Numbered from the stretch's first letter, positions 22,399 to 35,782 are shown. The stretch is DNA of 64,000 bases from Protonemura montana (GCA_947568835.1 OX387603.1:7685943-7749942); one strand, 5' to 3'. The notes: generated by a model not told the origin, from the letters alone. Translations and numbers: made by a program.

Positions 22399-23223
22399 CG
22401 AACTATAAAGACATTCTTTTAAAACATGCACAAGTACAGAAGGAGGCTAACGCCACCGATCTGTTTATTGCTTAACAACCAAGGAAGTTATTCAAGTCAA
22501 TAATTCCTACATTTCAAATATGTATTAGCAACAAAGTCGCTTACAGGATCACGGTTGGTAATTTTTTCCAAAACCAAAAAATGTCCTGCACAGGGATGCG
22601 AACCCAGACCCTTGGCATTTAGAGGCAAAGACTCTATCAACTTGGCGACCAAGCGAATAATATGATCCGATATTTTGTGCCTATAAATTATACGTGACAA
22701 TGTCAGCCTGCGACAGCCGACCAAGTAGTCACCTGTTACCGACCCAATACTAAATGATCAAGTTTGTTCGATACCCAACAGATAGCGCTAACATCAAAAT
22801 GGCACACTCTAGTGCTGGTTCGGTGATACTTGGTACATGTCTAGGGGGTCGAGTGCGAGTATACGTTACTGGTCCTGCACCAGTCGGCCTCCATCGTCTT
22901 GCTGATCCACGTCGGATCTTGGCAAGTGATGGAAGCTCTTTTTCTTGGAGTGGCTGAAAGCTGCTCCCACTCCTCGCTGGAGGCTGGGTCCAGTCTTGGA
23001 CGGACTTTTCACACTCTTGCACTCAGTGCAATGATTGGTGAAAATGTCAGGTGCATCTGACGTCATATGTCAAGTAATTGTGACGTATTCTTTGGAGCCA
23101 AAGCAGCATCATCTCAAGAAGACGCCGCGAGCGATACGCCGACGTCATCACCAGCTGTACTCAAATCCGCAATCGAAATTAAATTTTTAAAAGGCGTCGC
23201 GACGTCGATGATGGCGCCACCTG

Positions 23224-23517
23224 TGGAAATCCTCTCCAGCTATTTGACCGTTGCAGTCGAAGAAGTCGCTCAGGTGCATCTCGGCAACGTCATCAGAGTC
23301 TCCTGAAATGTTCAACTCTGTCCTCATATCTGAGAACAAGACAAGATGTCAACTGATTGTAGACTACGGTAATGTTTACCAACATCTTCAGTGTTCATCT
23401 CATCCAGTTGGAAAGAATGTATCGAAAACACACAGATGTGTAAATATTAGTGATGCACGTGATAAATAAAATCCTGAATAGCAATTATTTCCAGCTTTTC
23501 TTTGGATAACCATTGGT

Positions 23518-23553
<36 letters not shown>

Positions 23554-26500
23554 TGATATCTCAAAAATAAAAACACAACAAATGAAATCTTAAGGAAGGA
23601 GAACAAGAAAATAACAAGAAAATAACAAGATTATAACAAGATTATAACAAGATTATAACAAGATTATAACAAGATTATAACAAGATTATAACAAGATTAT
23701 AACAAGATTATAACAAGATTATAACAAGATTATAACAAGATTAAAACAAGATTAAAACAAGATTATAACAAGATTATAACAAGATTATAACAAGATTATA
23801 ACAAGATTATAACAAGATTATAACAAGATTATAACAAGGTAATCTTGTTGTAATCAAGGTAATCCAGTAAATGACTCGGAGCTTTACGGAGGTTTGATTT
23901 GTATTTATGTCACTACCTCAGGTCGATGGAACTGTCAACAAGAGCATCGACGTAATCTCCCCGCCACATCAACACATAGCGTGAAGTCACCTGCTGGCTC
24001 CTAGTTATGTGACATCACGGTCGTTGCATTGGTACCACTCAACTTTAGTATGTAGGTAACACTTCAAATACAATTGTAGGCTGGATTTGTTGGAAATTGG
24101 AATAAAACAAGTCTTTGCAGGAGTATTTTTGCTGCTGCAAACATCTGTCAAGTGCAACGCTCTTCAGACCAGTTACATCATGTCCATTTTCTCTGTCTTT
24201 TGGATGAGCCTACAAAGTAAACTCTTCCTATGTTCAATAAATAATAATTCTCGATGCAATTAATGGACTGATATTTAGTGATAATGCTTTTTTGTTGCAG
24301 CAAACCCAGCCTAAGGATGGCTTCTAGCAGTACCAACAAGGAAGTCACATTGTTGGGAGCATTGTTAACAAAGAGAACTTCCAATTCACTTGCCATTGCG
24401 ATTTTTTGAAAATGGTAGGTAGTGGGCCTGCTGGTCGGTGCTCGGGGAGGAATACCGACGTTTCACTAACTTCCTCAAGCGTTTCATCATCTCGCTCTCA
24501 ATATTAGATTCAATAGTTCCTGCCATTCTTAAATCATCAATTTGCATATTAAACAACCATTTGTACAACAACAATTCATAATTACAATGTGTTCATTTCA
24601 TAACCATAATCATAAATAATATTTATAACAAATTGTCAGCAGTAAGTGATTAGTAAGCTAGACCTTAATGGTCAACCATAATGTTTAAAGTCGGAAACGC
24701 AGAATTCTGCGTGCAAGATCTTTCAAGAATCGCAACACAAAAAAATTATTTCAAGAACTTGCTAAGAACTTGCCAAGATATCGTTTCCTTGCCAAGATTC
24801 CAAAAATCTTGCAGCCATGTAAGATCCCACGGGACCGTGTCAAGATCTTGTCAATTTCTTAATCTTGAGATCTTGAACAAATCTTGTCTGAAGGGAAAAA
24901 TCTTAGATGTTTTCAAGAAATTGCCAAGAAATTGGCAAGATCTTGCTTCTTGCCAAGATCTTGCCAAGATCTTGCAAGATCTTGCAAGATCTTGCTAAGC
25001 ATTTTCAGCAGGCTAGTTTCATTACTACCTCTCAACCTGTGATCATGTCTTTCCACTTGTATTGCTACTTCTTTGTTATTAGTTGCATACATGATAATAT
25101 TGTATAGGTACAGACTAGGCAGAGGTAGGATGTTGAACTTTTCAAATAGCGGTCTGCACGAGTCCTTATAGAACGTTCCTGGTGTGGTTGGGTCATAACT
25201 CACCCTAGCCAGGCTCTTAACAGCTCGTTTTTGAAGTATGAACAGTTTAGATACTGACTGTGAGTGGCCCCACAGGACAATGCCATAGCTAAGTCTTGAG
25301 TGGACATAGGCAAAGTAGACAGACTTAGCCGAGTCAAAGTCACATGTTTTTGTGATTCTCTGAACGAGAAAGCATCCTGAAGAAACTAACAGGGCAGTTT
25401 AGTTGATATGCGTGTCCCATTTGAGTTAACTGTCAATATAGAGGCCAAGGAATTTAATTTCGTTTTTTACTTGGATACTTTTCCCCTCTAGGTATAGTAA
25501 GGGGATTATTGCATCGCCGTGGCCCTCAGACAATTTAGCATTTTGATTAAAATTAATTAGCACAGTTCTTTTTCCGTTCAGTCTCAACCCATTTTCCACA
25601 CTCCAGTTGGCCATTTGAGATATGGCTACTTTACATACGGAGTTGATGGACTCAGGATTTTCACCGATCAAATGGGTGGTGTCATCCGCGTACGTCGTAA
25701 AGCTTCCAATACGTATCGTCTTTGTAAGATCATTAGTGAAGAGAATGAAGAGTATGGGGGAGATGGTTTCTCCTTGAGGAACTCCTGTTACTATGTTCAC
25801 TTCCTTTGAGTGATATGTGCCCAGTTGATCTGTTAATTTTACAGATTGCGTGCGATTACAAAGGAATGACTTAATCCACTCATTTGCAGTCCCGCGAATA
25901 CCATAGTGTTTAAGTTTTTCCACGAGCAACTTATGGGATACATTTTCGAAAGCTTTCGTATAGTCATAGAACAGTCCATATGCAGCTTTCTTTTCTTTCT
26001 TAGATGATAAAAGACGGTCCACAAAGTCCGCAACAGCTGTTGTAGTTGATCTTTCTTTCCTGAAACCGTGTTGACAGTTGTCAAGGTAGTCAAACTTATC
26101 GAGGTAATTTAGCAATCGATTACAGTATGCGTTTTCAAAAAGTTTTGAAAAGACGGATAGATTGGATATTGGTCTGTAATTTCCTACATCTCTTTTATCC
26201 CCACTTTTGGGGATAGGTGTTACTATCGGTTTTTTAAGTGCTTCTGGAAAGGTCCCATTCTCGAATGATAGGTTTATTAGGAAAATTAATGGCATCATTA
26301 GGTGAACAGATGCGTGACGTAGTACATTGGCCGGGACTCCGTCATGTCCTGCAGATTTTTTTTTTATGATTTTGATCATGATATCATAATACTCCTTCCC
26401 ATCGATAGGCTTCAAAAAGATGGAGTTAGCCGGTTCGGAAAAAGTTGGGCCAGGGGTTAGCCCTTGTGTAACTTTTATGCCCGAGTCTGTAATGACTGTA

Positions 26501-29500
26501 TTTTTAAAATGATCATTAAAGATATCTGCTATCTCACTTCCTGAATCAATTAAACAGCCATTATGATTTAAATTAATTGGAGTTGACGATGAACATTTTT
26601 TGAATTTGTTAATAATATTCCACGCTGCTTTGCCTTTGTTGGTCGCTGTCTTAATGCAATTTATGTTGGCCTGTTTTACTTCACGTCGAATTTCGAGGTG
26701 ATAAAGCTTTTTAAGATCTTTGTACTTAACATTGTCGTGCTCACTCATGGTCGCTCTGTACCTTTGGTACAGTTGCTTTACTTTATGTGACAGGGCGGTT
26801 AGTTCCAGGCTCAACCGATGTTTCTTCGCAGGATTTTCTTTAATTAGATGGGTCTGCATTGGGAAGGTTTTTCCAAAACACAGCAAGAATAATTTATGAA
26901 AGTAATTAAATGCCTTGTTCAAGTCTGTGAATGAGTATAGTTTATCCCAGTTAATTTCACTTAGCATTAATTGGAATGCATCGATTTGTTTTTGCCCAAA
27001 TATGCGCCTAGTAGAATACTTTTTTTTCCTGCCAGGGTTTTTGGTGGTACCTGGGTCTGCATGTGTCTCGATATAAACTAATTGGGCCATATGGTCTGAG
27101 AGACCAATGTCAATATTAGCTGTAAGATTTACATTTTTACAGTTTGTGATGACATTGTCAATTGAGGAGGAAGTGACATGCTGTTGTGTTACTGCAATTC
27201 TCGTGGGCTCATGATTAAGCATGTCATTTGTTTTCGACAGTACAATCCAGTCGATACTTTGATAAACAAAAAGTGGACCCGGCGGGAATCGCACTCGAGA
27301 CCTCTTTAACCGTAGTTTCAGTCGAGATGCGACTTTTCCAATCAGCCGTGCTCACCGCTCCCTTGAACTAATAACTAATACTTGAATGGCAGAGTATAAC
27401 TTTTGTTCTGACCTGTGATTACCACATAAAGAACGAAACGAAGATTTTATAAACTGTTACTTGTTTTATTTACAAATTTTGCTACTTTGGTGCATTTGCA
27501 TTTTTAAAATATATTGCCATTTCACTAGTGGATACTTAGCTCGCAAAATCTGAAACGTCATCTCACAGGCACGTCTCAGGGATACAAAAACTGTTTAACT
27601 GTGAAAACTCCGTCAAAAAAATCTGAAAAAAATCTAACACACTACCTCCATAATTTTCAATAAAAATATTTCGACAATACTATATATACATCAGCTGCAG
27701 CATTGCCCATCATCGTACAAAATAAAAAATACCTTCGAAGTCTTGTTCAATTAACTTATCCTGGATCTTTCGCCATTTAAAACATGCACAAGTACAGAAG
27801 GAAGCTAATGCCACCGATCTGTTTATTGCTTAGCAACCAAGGAAGTTATTCAAGTCAATAATTCCTACATTTCAAATATGTATTAGCAACAAAGTCGCTT
27901 ACAGGATCACGGTTGGTAATTTTTTCCAAAACCAAAAAATGTCCTGCACAGGGATGCGAACCTAGACCCTTGGCATTTAGAGGCGAAGACTCTATCAACT
28001 TGGCGACCAAGCGAATAATATGATCCTATATTTTGTGCCTATTAATTATACGTGACAATGTCAGCCTGCGACAGCCGACCAAGTAGTCACCTGTTACCGA
28101 CCCAATACTAAATGATCAAGTTTGTTCGATACCCAACAGATAGCGCTAACATCAAAAAGGCACACTCTAGTGCTGGTTCGGTGATACTTGGTACATGTCT
28201 AGGGGGTCGAGTGCGAGTATAGGTTACTGGTCCTGAACCAGTCGGCCTCCATCGTCTTGCTGATCCACGTCGGATCTTGGCAAGTGATGGAAGCTCTTTT
28301 TCTTGGAGTGGCTGAAAGCTGCTCCCACTCCTCGCTGGAGGCTGGGTCCAGTCTTGGACGGACTTTTCACACTCTTGCACTCAGTGCAATGATTGGTGAA
28401 AATGTCAGGTGCATCTGACGTCACATGTCAAGTAATTGTGACGTATTGTTTGGGGCCAAAGCAGCCTCATCTCAAGAAGACGCCGCGAGCGACACGCCGA
28501 CGTCATCACCAGCTGTACTCAAATCCGCAATCGAAATTAAATTTTTAAAAGGCGTCGCGACGTCGATGATGGCGCCACCTGTGAGCCAGGCTGGAACTAA
28601 CCAGGACTGGAAAAATTATTTGAAAATGAAAAATCGTAAAAAGACAAAAATGAATATGGCCGACAAAAGTATAAACAAAAAGTAAACCACGACGAGGATC
28701 GAACTCGGTACCTTCTGCACATCAGGCCTTCACTCTAACCGCTCGACCACTCGAGCCGCTATATAGATTAGATGTTATTTGGAAGTAATAAGCTGTTGAA
28801 CTGTGACGACGACCGCAAAGAATTCGAACAAATTGTCAGCCACTGCATCGATGAATTTTAATCAAAATATTTTTCGAATGCATCAGTAGACTTCATCAAA
28901 TATGGATGCCCATGATCGGAAATATTTTCCAAGTCTTGTTCAGTTTATTCATCCTGGATATTTCGCCATGGATGAACAAACTGCCATTCAACACAACCAT
29001 GCGTCCAAATAATGGACGGGACTCGAACTGGCGGCATTGGCCAACTCATTTGAGTCTCGGCCTTTGACCCGTGATACGAATCTTGCCGCTGACGTCAGCC
29101 GCGAAGCACATCACTGCACTTCACTTCACAGACTTCGGCTGCATGGAGGGAAACGCCCACACCAAACCTCATTTGAAAAATGATTCTTATCTGTATAGTT
29201 TCACCGAACGCGCAGTCGAGTTAAGAGACCCAGCGCAACCTGTCGGCCGAAACTGGCACTCACAGCAACTTAGTGCGACGACTTGCCACCAGAGCGACTC
29301 GAGTTTGGCGTAGCCAAAAAGCTTCCCGTCCGGGTATCGAACGCAAACCACTTATTTGAAAGGCAAGCACGCCTACCGAAGCGCTATGACGAACTATAAA
29401 GACATTCTTTTAAAACATGCACAAGTACAGAAGGAGGCTAACGCCACCGATCTGTTTATTGCTTAACAACCAAGGAAGTTATTCAAGTCAATAATTCCTA

Positions 29501-30214
29501 CATTTCAAATATGTATTAGCAACAAAGTCGCTTACAGGATCACGGTTGGTAATTTTTTCCAAAACCAAAAAATGTCCTGCACAGGGATGCGAACCCAGAC
29601 CCTTGGCATTTAGAGGCAAAGACTCTATCAACTTGGCGACCAAGCGAATAATATGATCCGATATTTTGTGCCTATAAATTATACGTGACAATGTCAGCCT
29701 GCGACAGCCGACCAAGTAGTCACCTGTTACCGACCCAATACTAAATGATCAAGTTTGTTCGATACCCAACAGATAGCGCTAACATCAAAAAGGCACACTC
29801 TAGTGCTGGTTCGGTGATACTTGGTACATGTCTAGGGGGTCGAGTGCGAGTATACGTTACTGGTCCTGCACCAGTCGGCCTCCATCGTCTTGCTGATCCA
29901 CGTCGGATCTTGGCAAGTGATGGAAGCTCTTTTTCTTGGAGTGGCTGAAAGCTGCTCCCACTCCTCGCTGGAGGCTGGGTCCAGTCTTGGACGGACTTTT
30001 CACACTCTTGCACTCAGTGCAATGATTGGTGAAAATGTCAGGTGCATCTGACGTCACATGTCAAGTAATTGTGACGTATTGTTTGGGGCCAAAGCAGCCT
30101 CATCTCAAGAAGACGCCGCGAGCGATACGCCGACGTCATCACCAGCTGTACTCAAATCCGCAATCGAAATTAAATTTTTAAAAGGCGTCGCGACGTCGAT
30201 GATGGCGCCACCTG
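23224..30214. repeat. 6,991-bp tandem segmental duplication, copy B
   Basis: Copy B of 16233-23223. In the non-unit part I see no difference from copy A in the passages compared, including the whole LINE ORF. In the 1,633-bp-unit part there are several substitutions and two compensating 1-bp indels (around 21305-21365 versus 28296-28356). Confidence 0.9.
24999..27294 (-). pseudogene. Non-LTR retrotransposon ORF2, copy B
   Basis: The 622-codon reading frame is identical to that at 18435-20303, with the same internal stops downstream and the same fusion to the tRNA-like M0 module. It is present only because the whole block was duplicated, not by a second retrotransposition: flanks, microsatellites and truncation points are all shared. 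Confidence 0.9.
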
Positions 30215-33200
30215 TGAGCCAGGCTGGAACTAACCAGGACTGGAAAAATTATTTGAAAATGAAAAATCGTAAAAAGACAAAAATGAATATGGCCGACAAA
30301 AGTATAAACAAAAAGTAAACCACGACGAGGATCGAACTCGGTACCTTCTGCACATCAGGCATTCACTCTAACCGCTCGACCACTCGAGCCGCTATATAGA
30401 TTAGATGTTATTTGGAAGTAATAAGCTGTTGAACTGTGACGACGACCGCAAAGAATTCGAACAAATTGTCAGCCACTGCATCGATGAATTTTAATCAAAA
30501 TATTTTTCGAATGCATCAGTAGACTTCATCAAATATGGATGCCCATGATCGGAAATATTTTCCAAGTCTTGTTCAGTTTATTCATCCTGGATATTTCGCC
30601 ATGGATGAACAAACTGCCATTCAACACAACCATGCGTCCAAATAATGGACGGGACTCGAACTGGCGGCATTGGCCAACTCATTTGAGTCTCGGCCTTTGA
30701 CCCGTGATACGAATCTTGCCGCTGACGTCAGCCGCGAAGCACATCACTGCACTTCACTTCACAGACTTCGGCTGCATGGAGGGAAACGCCCACACCAAAC
30801 CTCATTTGAAAAATGATTCTTATCTGTATAGTTTCACCGAACGCGCAGTCGAGTTAAGAGACCCAGCGCAACCTGTCGGCCGAAACTGGCACTCACAGCA
30901 ACTTAGTGCGACGACTTGCCACCAGAGCGACTCGAGTTTGGCGTAGCCAAAAAGCTTCCCGTCCGGGTATCGAACGCAAACCACTTATTTGAAAGGCAAG
31001 CACGCCTACCGAAGCGCTATGACGAACTATAAAGACATTCTTTTAAAACATGCACAAGTACAGAAGGAGGCTAACGCCACCGATCTGTTTATTGCTTAAC
31101 AACCAAGGAAGTTATTCAAGTCAATAATTCCTACATTTCAAATATGTATTAGCAACAAAGTCGCTTACAGGATCACGGTTGGTAATTTTTTCCAAAACCA
31201 AAAAATGTCCTGCACAGGGATGCGAACCCAGACCCTTGGCATTTAGAGGCAAAGACTCTGTCAACTTGGCGACCAAGCGAATAATATGATCCGATATTTT
31301 GTGCCTATAAATTATACGTGACAATGTCAGCCTGCGACAGCCGACCAAGTAGTCACCTGTTACCGACCCAATACTAAATGATCAAGTTTGTTCGATACCC
31401 AACAGATAGCGCTAACATCAAAAAGGCACACTCTAGTGCTGGTTCGGTGATACTTGGTACATGTCTAGGGGGTCGAGTGCGAGTATACGTTACTGGTCCT
31501 GCACCAGTCGGCCTCCATCGTCTTGCTGATCCACGTCGGATCTTGGCAAGTGATGGAAGCTCTTTTTCTTGGAGTGGCTGAAAGCTGCTCCCACTCCTCG
31601 CTGGAGGCTGGGTCCAGCCTTGGACGGACTTTTCACACTCTTGCACTCAGTGCAATGATTGGTGAAAATGTCAGGTGCATCTGACGTCACATGTCAAGTA
31701 ATTGTGACGTATTGTTTGGGGCCAAAGCAGCCTCATCTCAAGAAGACGCCGCGAGCGATACGCCGACGTCATCACCAGCTGTACTCAAATCCGCAATCGA
31801 AATTAAATTTTTAAAAGGCGTCGCGACGTCGATGATGGCGCCACCTGTGAGCCAGGCTGGAACTAACCAGGACTGGAAAAATTATTTGAAAATGAAAAAT
31901 CGTAAAAAGACAAAAATGAATATGGCCGACAAAAGTATAAACAAAAAGTAAACCACGACGAGGATCGAACTCGGTACCTTCTGCACATCAGGCATTCACT
32001 CTAACCGCTCGACCACTCAAGCCGCTATATAGATTAGATGTTATTTGGAAGTAATAAGCTGTTGAACTGTGACGACGACCGCAAAGAATTCGAACAAATT
32101 GTCAGCCACTGCATCGATGAATTTTAATCAAAATATTTTTCGAATGCATCAGTAGACTTCATCAAATATGGATGCCCATGATCGGAAATATTTTCCAAGT
32201 CTTGTTCAGTTTATTCATCCTGGATATTTCGCCATGGATGAACAAACTGCCATTCAACACAACCATGCGTCCAAATAATGGACGGGACTCGAACTGGCGG
32301 CATTGGCCAACTCATTTGAGTCTCGGCCTTTGACCCGTGATACGAATCTTGCCGCTGACGTCAGCCGCGAAGCACATCACTGCACTTCACTTCACAGACT
32401 TCGGCTGCATGGAGGGAAACGCCCACACCAAACCTCATTTGAAAAATGATTCTTATCTGTATAGTTTCACCGAACGCGCAGTCGAGTTAAGAGACCCAGC
32501 GCAACCTGTCGGCCGAAACTGGCACTCACAGCAACTTAGTGCGACGACTTGCCACCAGAGCGACTCGAGTTTGGCGTAGCCAAAAAGCTTCCCGTCCGGG
32601 TATCGAACGCAAACCACTTATTTGAAAGGCAAGCACGCCTACCGAAGCGCTATGACGAACTATAAAGACATTCTTTTAAAACATGCACAAGTACAGAAGG
32701 AGGCTAACGCCACCGATCTGTTTATTGCTTAACAACCAAGGAAGTTATTCAAGTCAATAATTCCTACATTTCAAATATGTATTAGCAACAAAGTCGCTTA
32801 CAGGATCACGGTTGGTAATTTTTTCCAAAACCAAAAAATGTCCTGCACAGGGATGCGAACCCAGACCCTTGGCATCTAGAGGCAAAGACTCTATCAACTT
32901 GGCGACCAAGCGAATAATATGATCCGATATTTTGTGCCTATAAATTATACGTGACAATGTCAGCCTGCGACAGCCGACCAAGTAGTCACCTGTTACCGAC
33001 CCAATACTAAATGATCAAGTTTGTTCGATACCCAACAGATAGCGCTAACATCAAAAAGGCACACTCTAGTGCTGGTTCGGTGATACTTGGTACATGTCTA
33101 GGGGGTCGAGTGCGAGTATACGTTACTGGTCCTGAACCAGTCGGCCTCCATCGTCTTGCTGATCCACGTCGGATCTTGGCAAGTGATGGAAGCTCTTTTT

Positions 33201-34446
33201 CTTGGAGTGGCTGAAAGCTGCTCCCACTCCTCGCTGGAGGCTGGGTCCAGTCTTGGACGGACTTTTCACACTCTTGCACTCAGTGCAATGATTGGTGAAA
33301 ATGTCAGGTGCATCTGACGTCACATGTCAAGTAATTGTGACGTATTGTTTGGGGCCAAAGCAGCCTCATCTCAAGAAGACGCCGCGAGCGACACGCCGAC
33401 GTCATCACCAGCTGTACTCAAATCCGCAATCGAAATTAAATTTTTAAAAGGCGTCGCGACGTCGATGATGGCGCCACCTGTGAGCCAGGCTGGAACTAAC
33501 CAGGACTGGAAAAATTATTTGAAAATGAAAAATCGTAAAAAGACAAAAATGAATATGGCCGACAAAAGTATAAACAAAAAGTAAACCACGACGAGGATGG
33601 AACTCGGTACCTTCTGCACATCAGACATTCACTCTAACCGCTCGACCACTCGAGCCGCTATATAGAATAGATGTTATTTGGAATTAATAAGCTGTTGAAC
33701 TGTGACGACAGCCGCAAAGAATCCGAACAAATTGTCAGCCACTGCATCGATGAATTTTAATCAAAATATTTTTCGAATGTATCAGTAGACTTCATCAAAT
33801 ATGGATGCCCATGATCGGAAATATTTTCCAAGTCTTGTTCAGTTTATTCATCCTGGATATTTCGCCATGGATGAACAAACTGCCATTCAACACAACCATG
33901 CGTCCAAATAATGGACGGGACTCGAACTGGCGGCATTGGCCAACTCATTTGAGTCTCGGCCTTTGACCCGTGATACGAATCTTGCCGCTGACGTCAGCCG
34001 CGAAGCACATCACTGCACTTCACTTCACAGACTTCGGCTGCATGGAGGGAAACGCCCACACCAAACGTCATTTGAAAAATGATTCTTATCTGTATAGTTT
34101 CACCGAACGCGCAGTCGAGTTAAGAGACCCAGCGCAACCTGTCGGCCGAAACTGGCACTCACAGCAACTTAGTGCGACGATTTGCCACCAGAGCGACTCG
34201 AGTTTGGCGTAGCCAAAAAGCTTCCCGTCCGGGTATCGAACGCAAACCACTTATTTGAAAGGCAAGCACGCCTACCGAAGCGCTATGACGAACTATAAAG
34301 ACATTCTTTTAAAACATGCACAAGTACAGAAGGAGGCTAACGCCACCGATCTGTTTATTGCTTAACAACCAAGGAAGTTATACAAGTCAATAATTCCTAC
34401 ATTTCAAATATGTATTAGCAACAAAGTCGCTTACAGGATCACGGTT
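27775..34446 (-). repeat. 1,633-bp tandem repeat, second block (about four units)
   Basis: Units start at 27775, 29408, 31041 and 32674, with a 140-bp stub from 34307 that stops at CACGGTT (34446). Units differ by scattered substitutions; the fourth is the most divergent, as expected at an array edge. Holds 16 tRNA-like modules (four each of M1-M4), all minus. Confidence 0.92.
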
Positions 34447-34560
34447 CTGCCGGAAATCGCTTACGCACGCTGCCGCCTCGGCCCATCGGCGCGCCGGCGC
34501 GCCCGTGCACCTGAGCGCGCCTCGCGCGCGAAGCGCGCTTGGGCGCTACAAAATTGCGAA
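34447..34560. other. GC- and CpG-rich block at the array edge
   Basis: About 110 bp rich in GCGCGC words, including GGCGCGCCGGCGCGCC and GCGCGCGAAGCGCGC, both able to form hairpins. It contrasts sharply with its AT-rich surroundings and begins exactly where the 1,633-bp repeat stops. It could be the end of a DNA transposon or a breakpoint insertion. Confidence 0.5.
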
Positions 34561-34593
34561 ATTCCTCGGTTGCTGTCTTCGGTATGCGATCAA

Positions 34594-34704
34594 AAAAAAA
34601 TAAGAGGTGTGAAACTGCGGTAGTTGTGCGGACGGGATCCGAACCAGGGATTTTCAGGAGTTTTCACAAGAGGTAGTGCCTTGTACCGCACGACCACGCG
34701 GACA
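34594..34704 (-). repeat. tRNA-like module S1
   Basis: Minus strand: A box TGGTCGTGCGG (consensus-like), a long variable part, B box GGTTCGGATCCCG, and a T9 run some 25 nt further on. Outside the 1,633-bp units; first member of the diverged series. Confidence 0.7.
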
Positions 34705-34792
34705 TCTAGTTGCAAAGGCATTTTTATCGTTTATAAATTCTTCTGACTGCAGCTACCATGTGTGAATAATTTGAATGTCGTATTCCAATAGA

Positions 34793-34893
34793 AAAAATAT
34801 CCTGTCGGTGAGCGGTATCGAACCAGGTCGCAATGTAGCTTGATGATTCCGAAGTAACGACATGTCCATTGTGCTGCGTGGACGGCTCAGATA
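34793..34893 (-). repeat. tRNA-like module S2
   Basis: Minus strand: A-box-like GCAGCACAATGG, long variable part, B box GGTTCGATACC, then ATATTTTTTC. Confidence 0.65.
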
Positions 34894-35124
34894 TTGTGGT
34901 AAACAGAATATATTTTAATTTCATATCTGATGTCCCTGTGTACCAGGTTGACTACAGGCACACGTCACTGACGGCACTCCATGTATACTACGGTTTGGAG
35001 TCGCATTCTTCTTTGCGTTTCAGTGAACCATCTTTTAAGAAATTCAAGATATTATGACCGACTATTATCACTTACGCAGCGAGGACGAACTGGACCTGAC
35101 CCCCAGACTTAGAGTCCGACAGAC

Positions 35125-35205
35125 AAAATTGGGGGATGCCGGGAAGCGAACTGCGGACCCTATGCGATATATTACCCGACCATCCCACTGTGCTAGGACG
35201 TCATG
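35125..35205 (-). repeat. tRNA-like module S3
   Basis: Minus strand: A box TAGCACAGTGGGATGG (consensus match), B box AGTTCGCTTCCCG, then CAATTTTG, a minimal T4 terminator. Confidence 0.7.
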
Positions 35206-35285
35206 TTCTCTCCGGTCGATTTGTTATCAAACACGGGATGCAATCTGTCTCTCAGAACAAATTCCTGTTGCTACTTTCTGAATAA

Positions 35286-35375
35286 CAAAAAGCGAAGCGG
35301 ACTGGTGTCGAACACTGTTACGTCTGAAGATTCATGCATAGAAGCGACTTTCCCATTCACCCACCGTGACTTGTT
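35286..35375 (-). repeat. tRNA-like module S4
   Basis: Minus strand: degenerate A region (TCACGGTGGG), B box TGTTCGACACC, then CGCTTTTTGTTATTC. The GCTTTTTGTT end is shared with M0, S5, S10 and S12. Confidence 0.6.
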
Positions 35376-35425
35376 GGTACGACATGGGATTTAAGAGATA
35401 CTTGAATTGCAGGAGAGGGAACAAA

Positions 35426-35510
35426 AACGCGGACCGGTCAGGATTCGAATTCAGGCCTGTTGGAAGGCGCCTGCTGGTAAAGTAACATCTCCGTAATGCT
35501 ACTTGTGGAG
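35426..35510 (-). repeat. tRNA-like module S5
   Basis: Minus strand: A box TAGCATTACGGAG, B box AATTCGAATCC, then GCGTTTTTGTTCC. Confidence 0.65.
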
Positions 35511-35629
35511 TAACTACCCTGCACTTGAATAGCAGCTGGCGGGGATCATGGTACACCATCGAGAAGAGATGTAAGTTGTCTCTGTAAAGATTAATACGTA
35601 TCCAGCAGTTTCACACACATGTGACTTAC

Positions 35630-35712
35630 CTGCTTTAAACCAGCGACCCTCTGCATCCTGGCGCTGGGCACGAGAGCGATCTTCACTCGCCGCCAATCGG
35701 ACGCTACGAAGA
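35630..35712 (-). repeat. tRNA-like module S6
   Basis: Minus strand: A box TAGCGTCCGATTGG, variable part, and a decayed B box (GGTCGCTGGTTTAAAGC). Confidence 0.5.
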
Positions 35713-35782
35713 CCGGCGAGAGTTGCATGACAATACTTTAACAATCTTGGTAGGTGATTGATTCTTAGTTAAAAATAGTGTA

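Larger units (their letters stand above)
16233..23223. repeat. 6,991-bp tandem segmental duplication, copy A
   Basis: Every landmark here recurs exactly 6,991 bp downstream, with no net length change. It consists of about 4.55 kb of mixed sequence (microsatellite, 11-bp minisatellite, LINE relic, tRNA-like M0) followed by 1.5 units of the 1,633-bp repeat. The A/B junction joins ...GGCGCCACCTG of the 1,633-bp unit to TGGAAATCC, with about 2 bp of microhomology. Confidence 0.9.
20784..23223 (-). repeat. 1,633-bp tandem repeat, first block (1.5 units)
   Basis: Unit 20784-22416 and a partial unit 22417-23223. The same unit continues at 27775-34446. Each full unit carries four tRNA-like modules (M1-M4) on the minus strand separated by 240-680 bp. 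Short ORFs of 66-90 codons recur in each unit on both strands, but they track the repeat and show no protein family. Confidence 0.92.

Noticed and set aside
24999-27294. Second independent LINE insertion
   Set aside because: Flanks, microsatellites and truncation points match copy A; it is a segmental duplicate.
20864-34212. Recurring ORFs of 66-90 codons in each 1,633-bp unit
   Set aside because: They overlap on both strands, coincide with tRNA-like modules, and are kept only because the unit is recent and homogenised.
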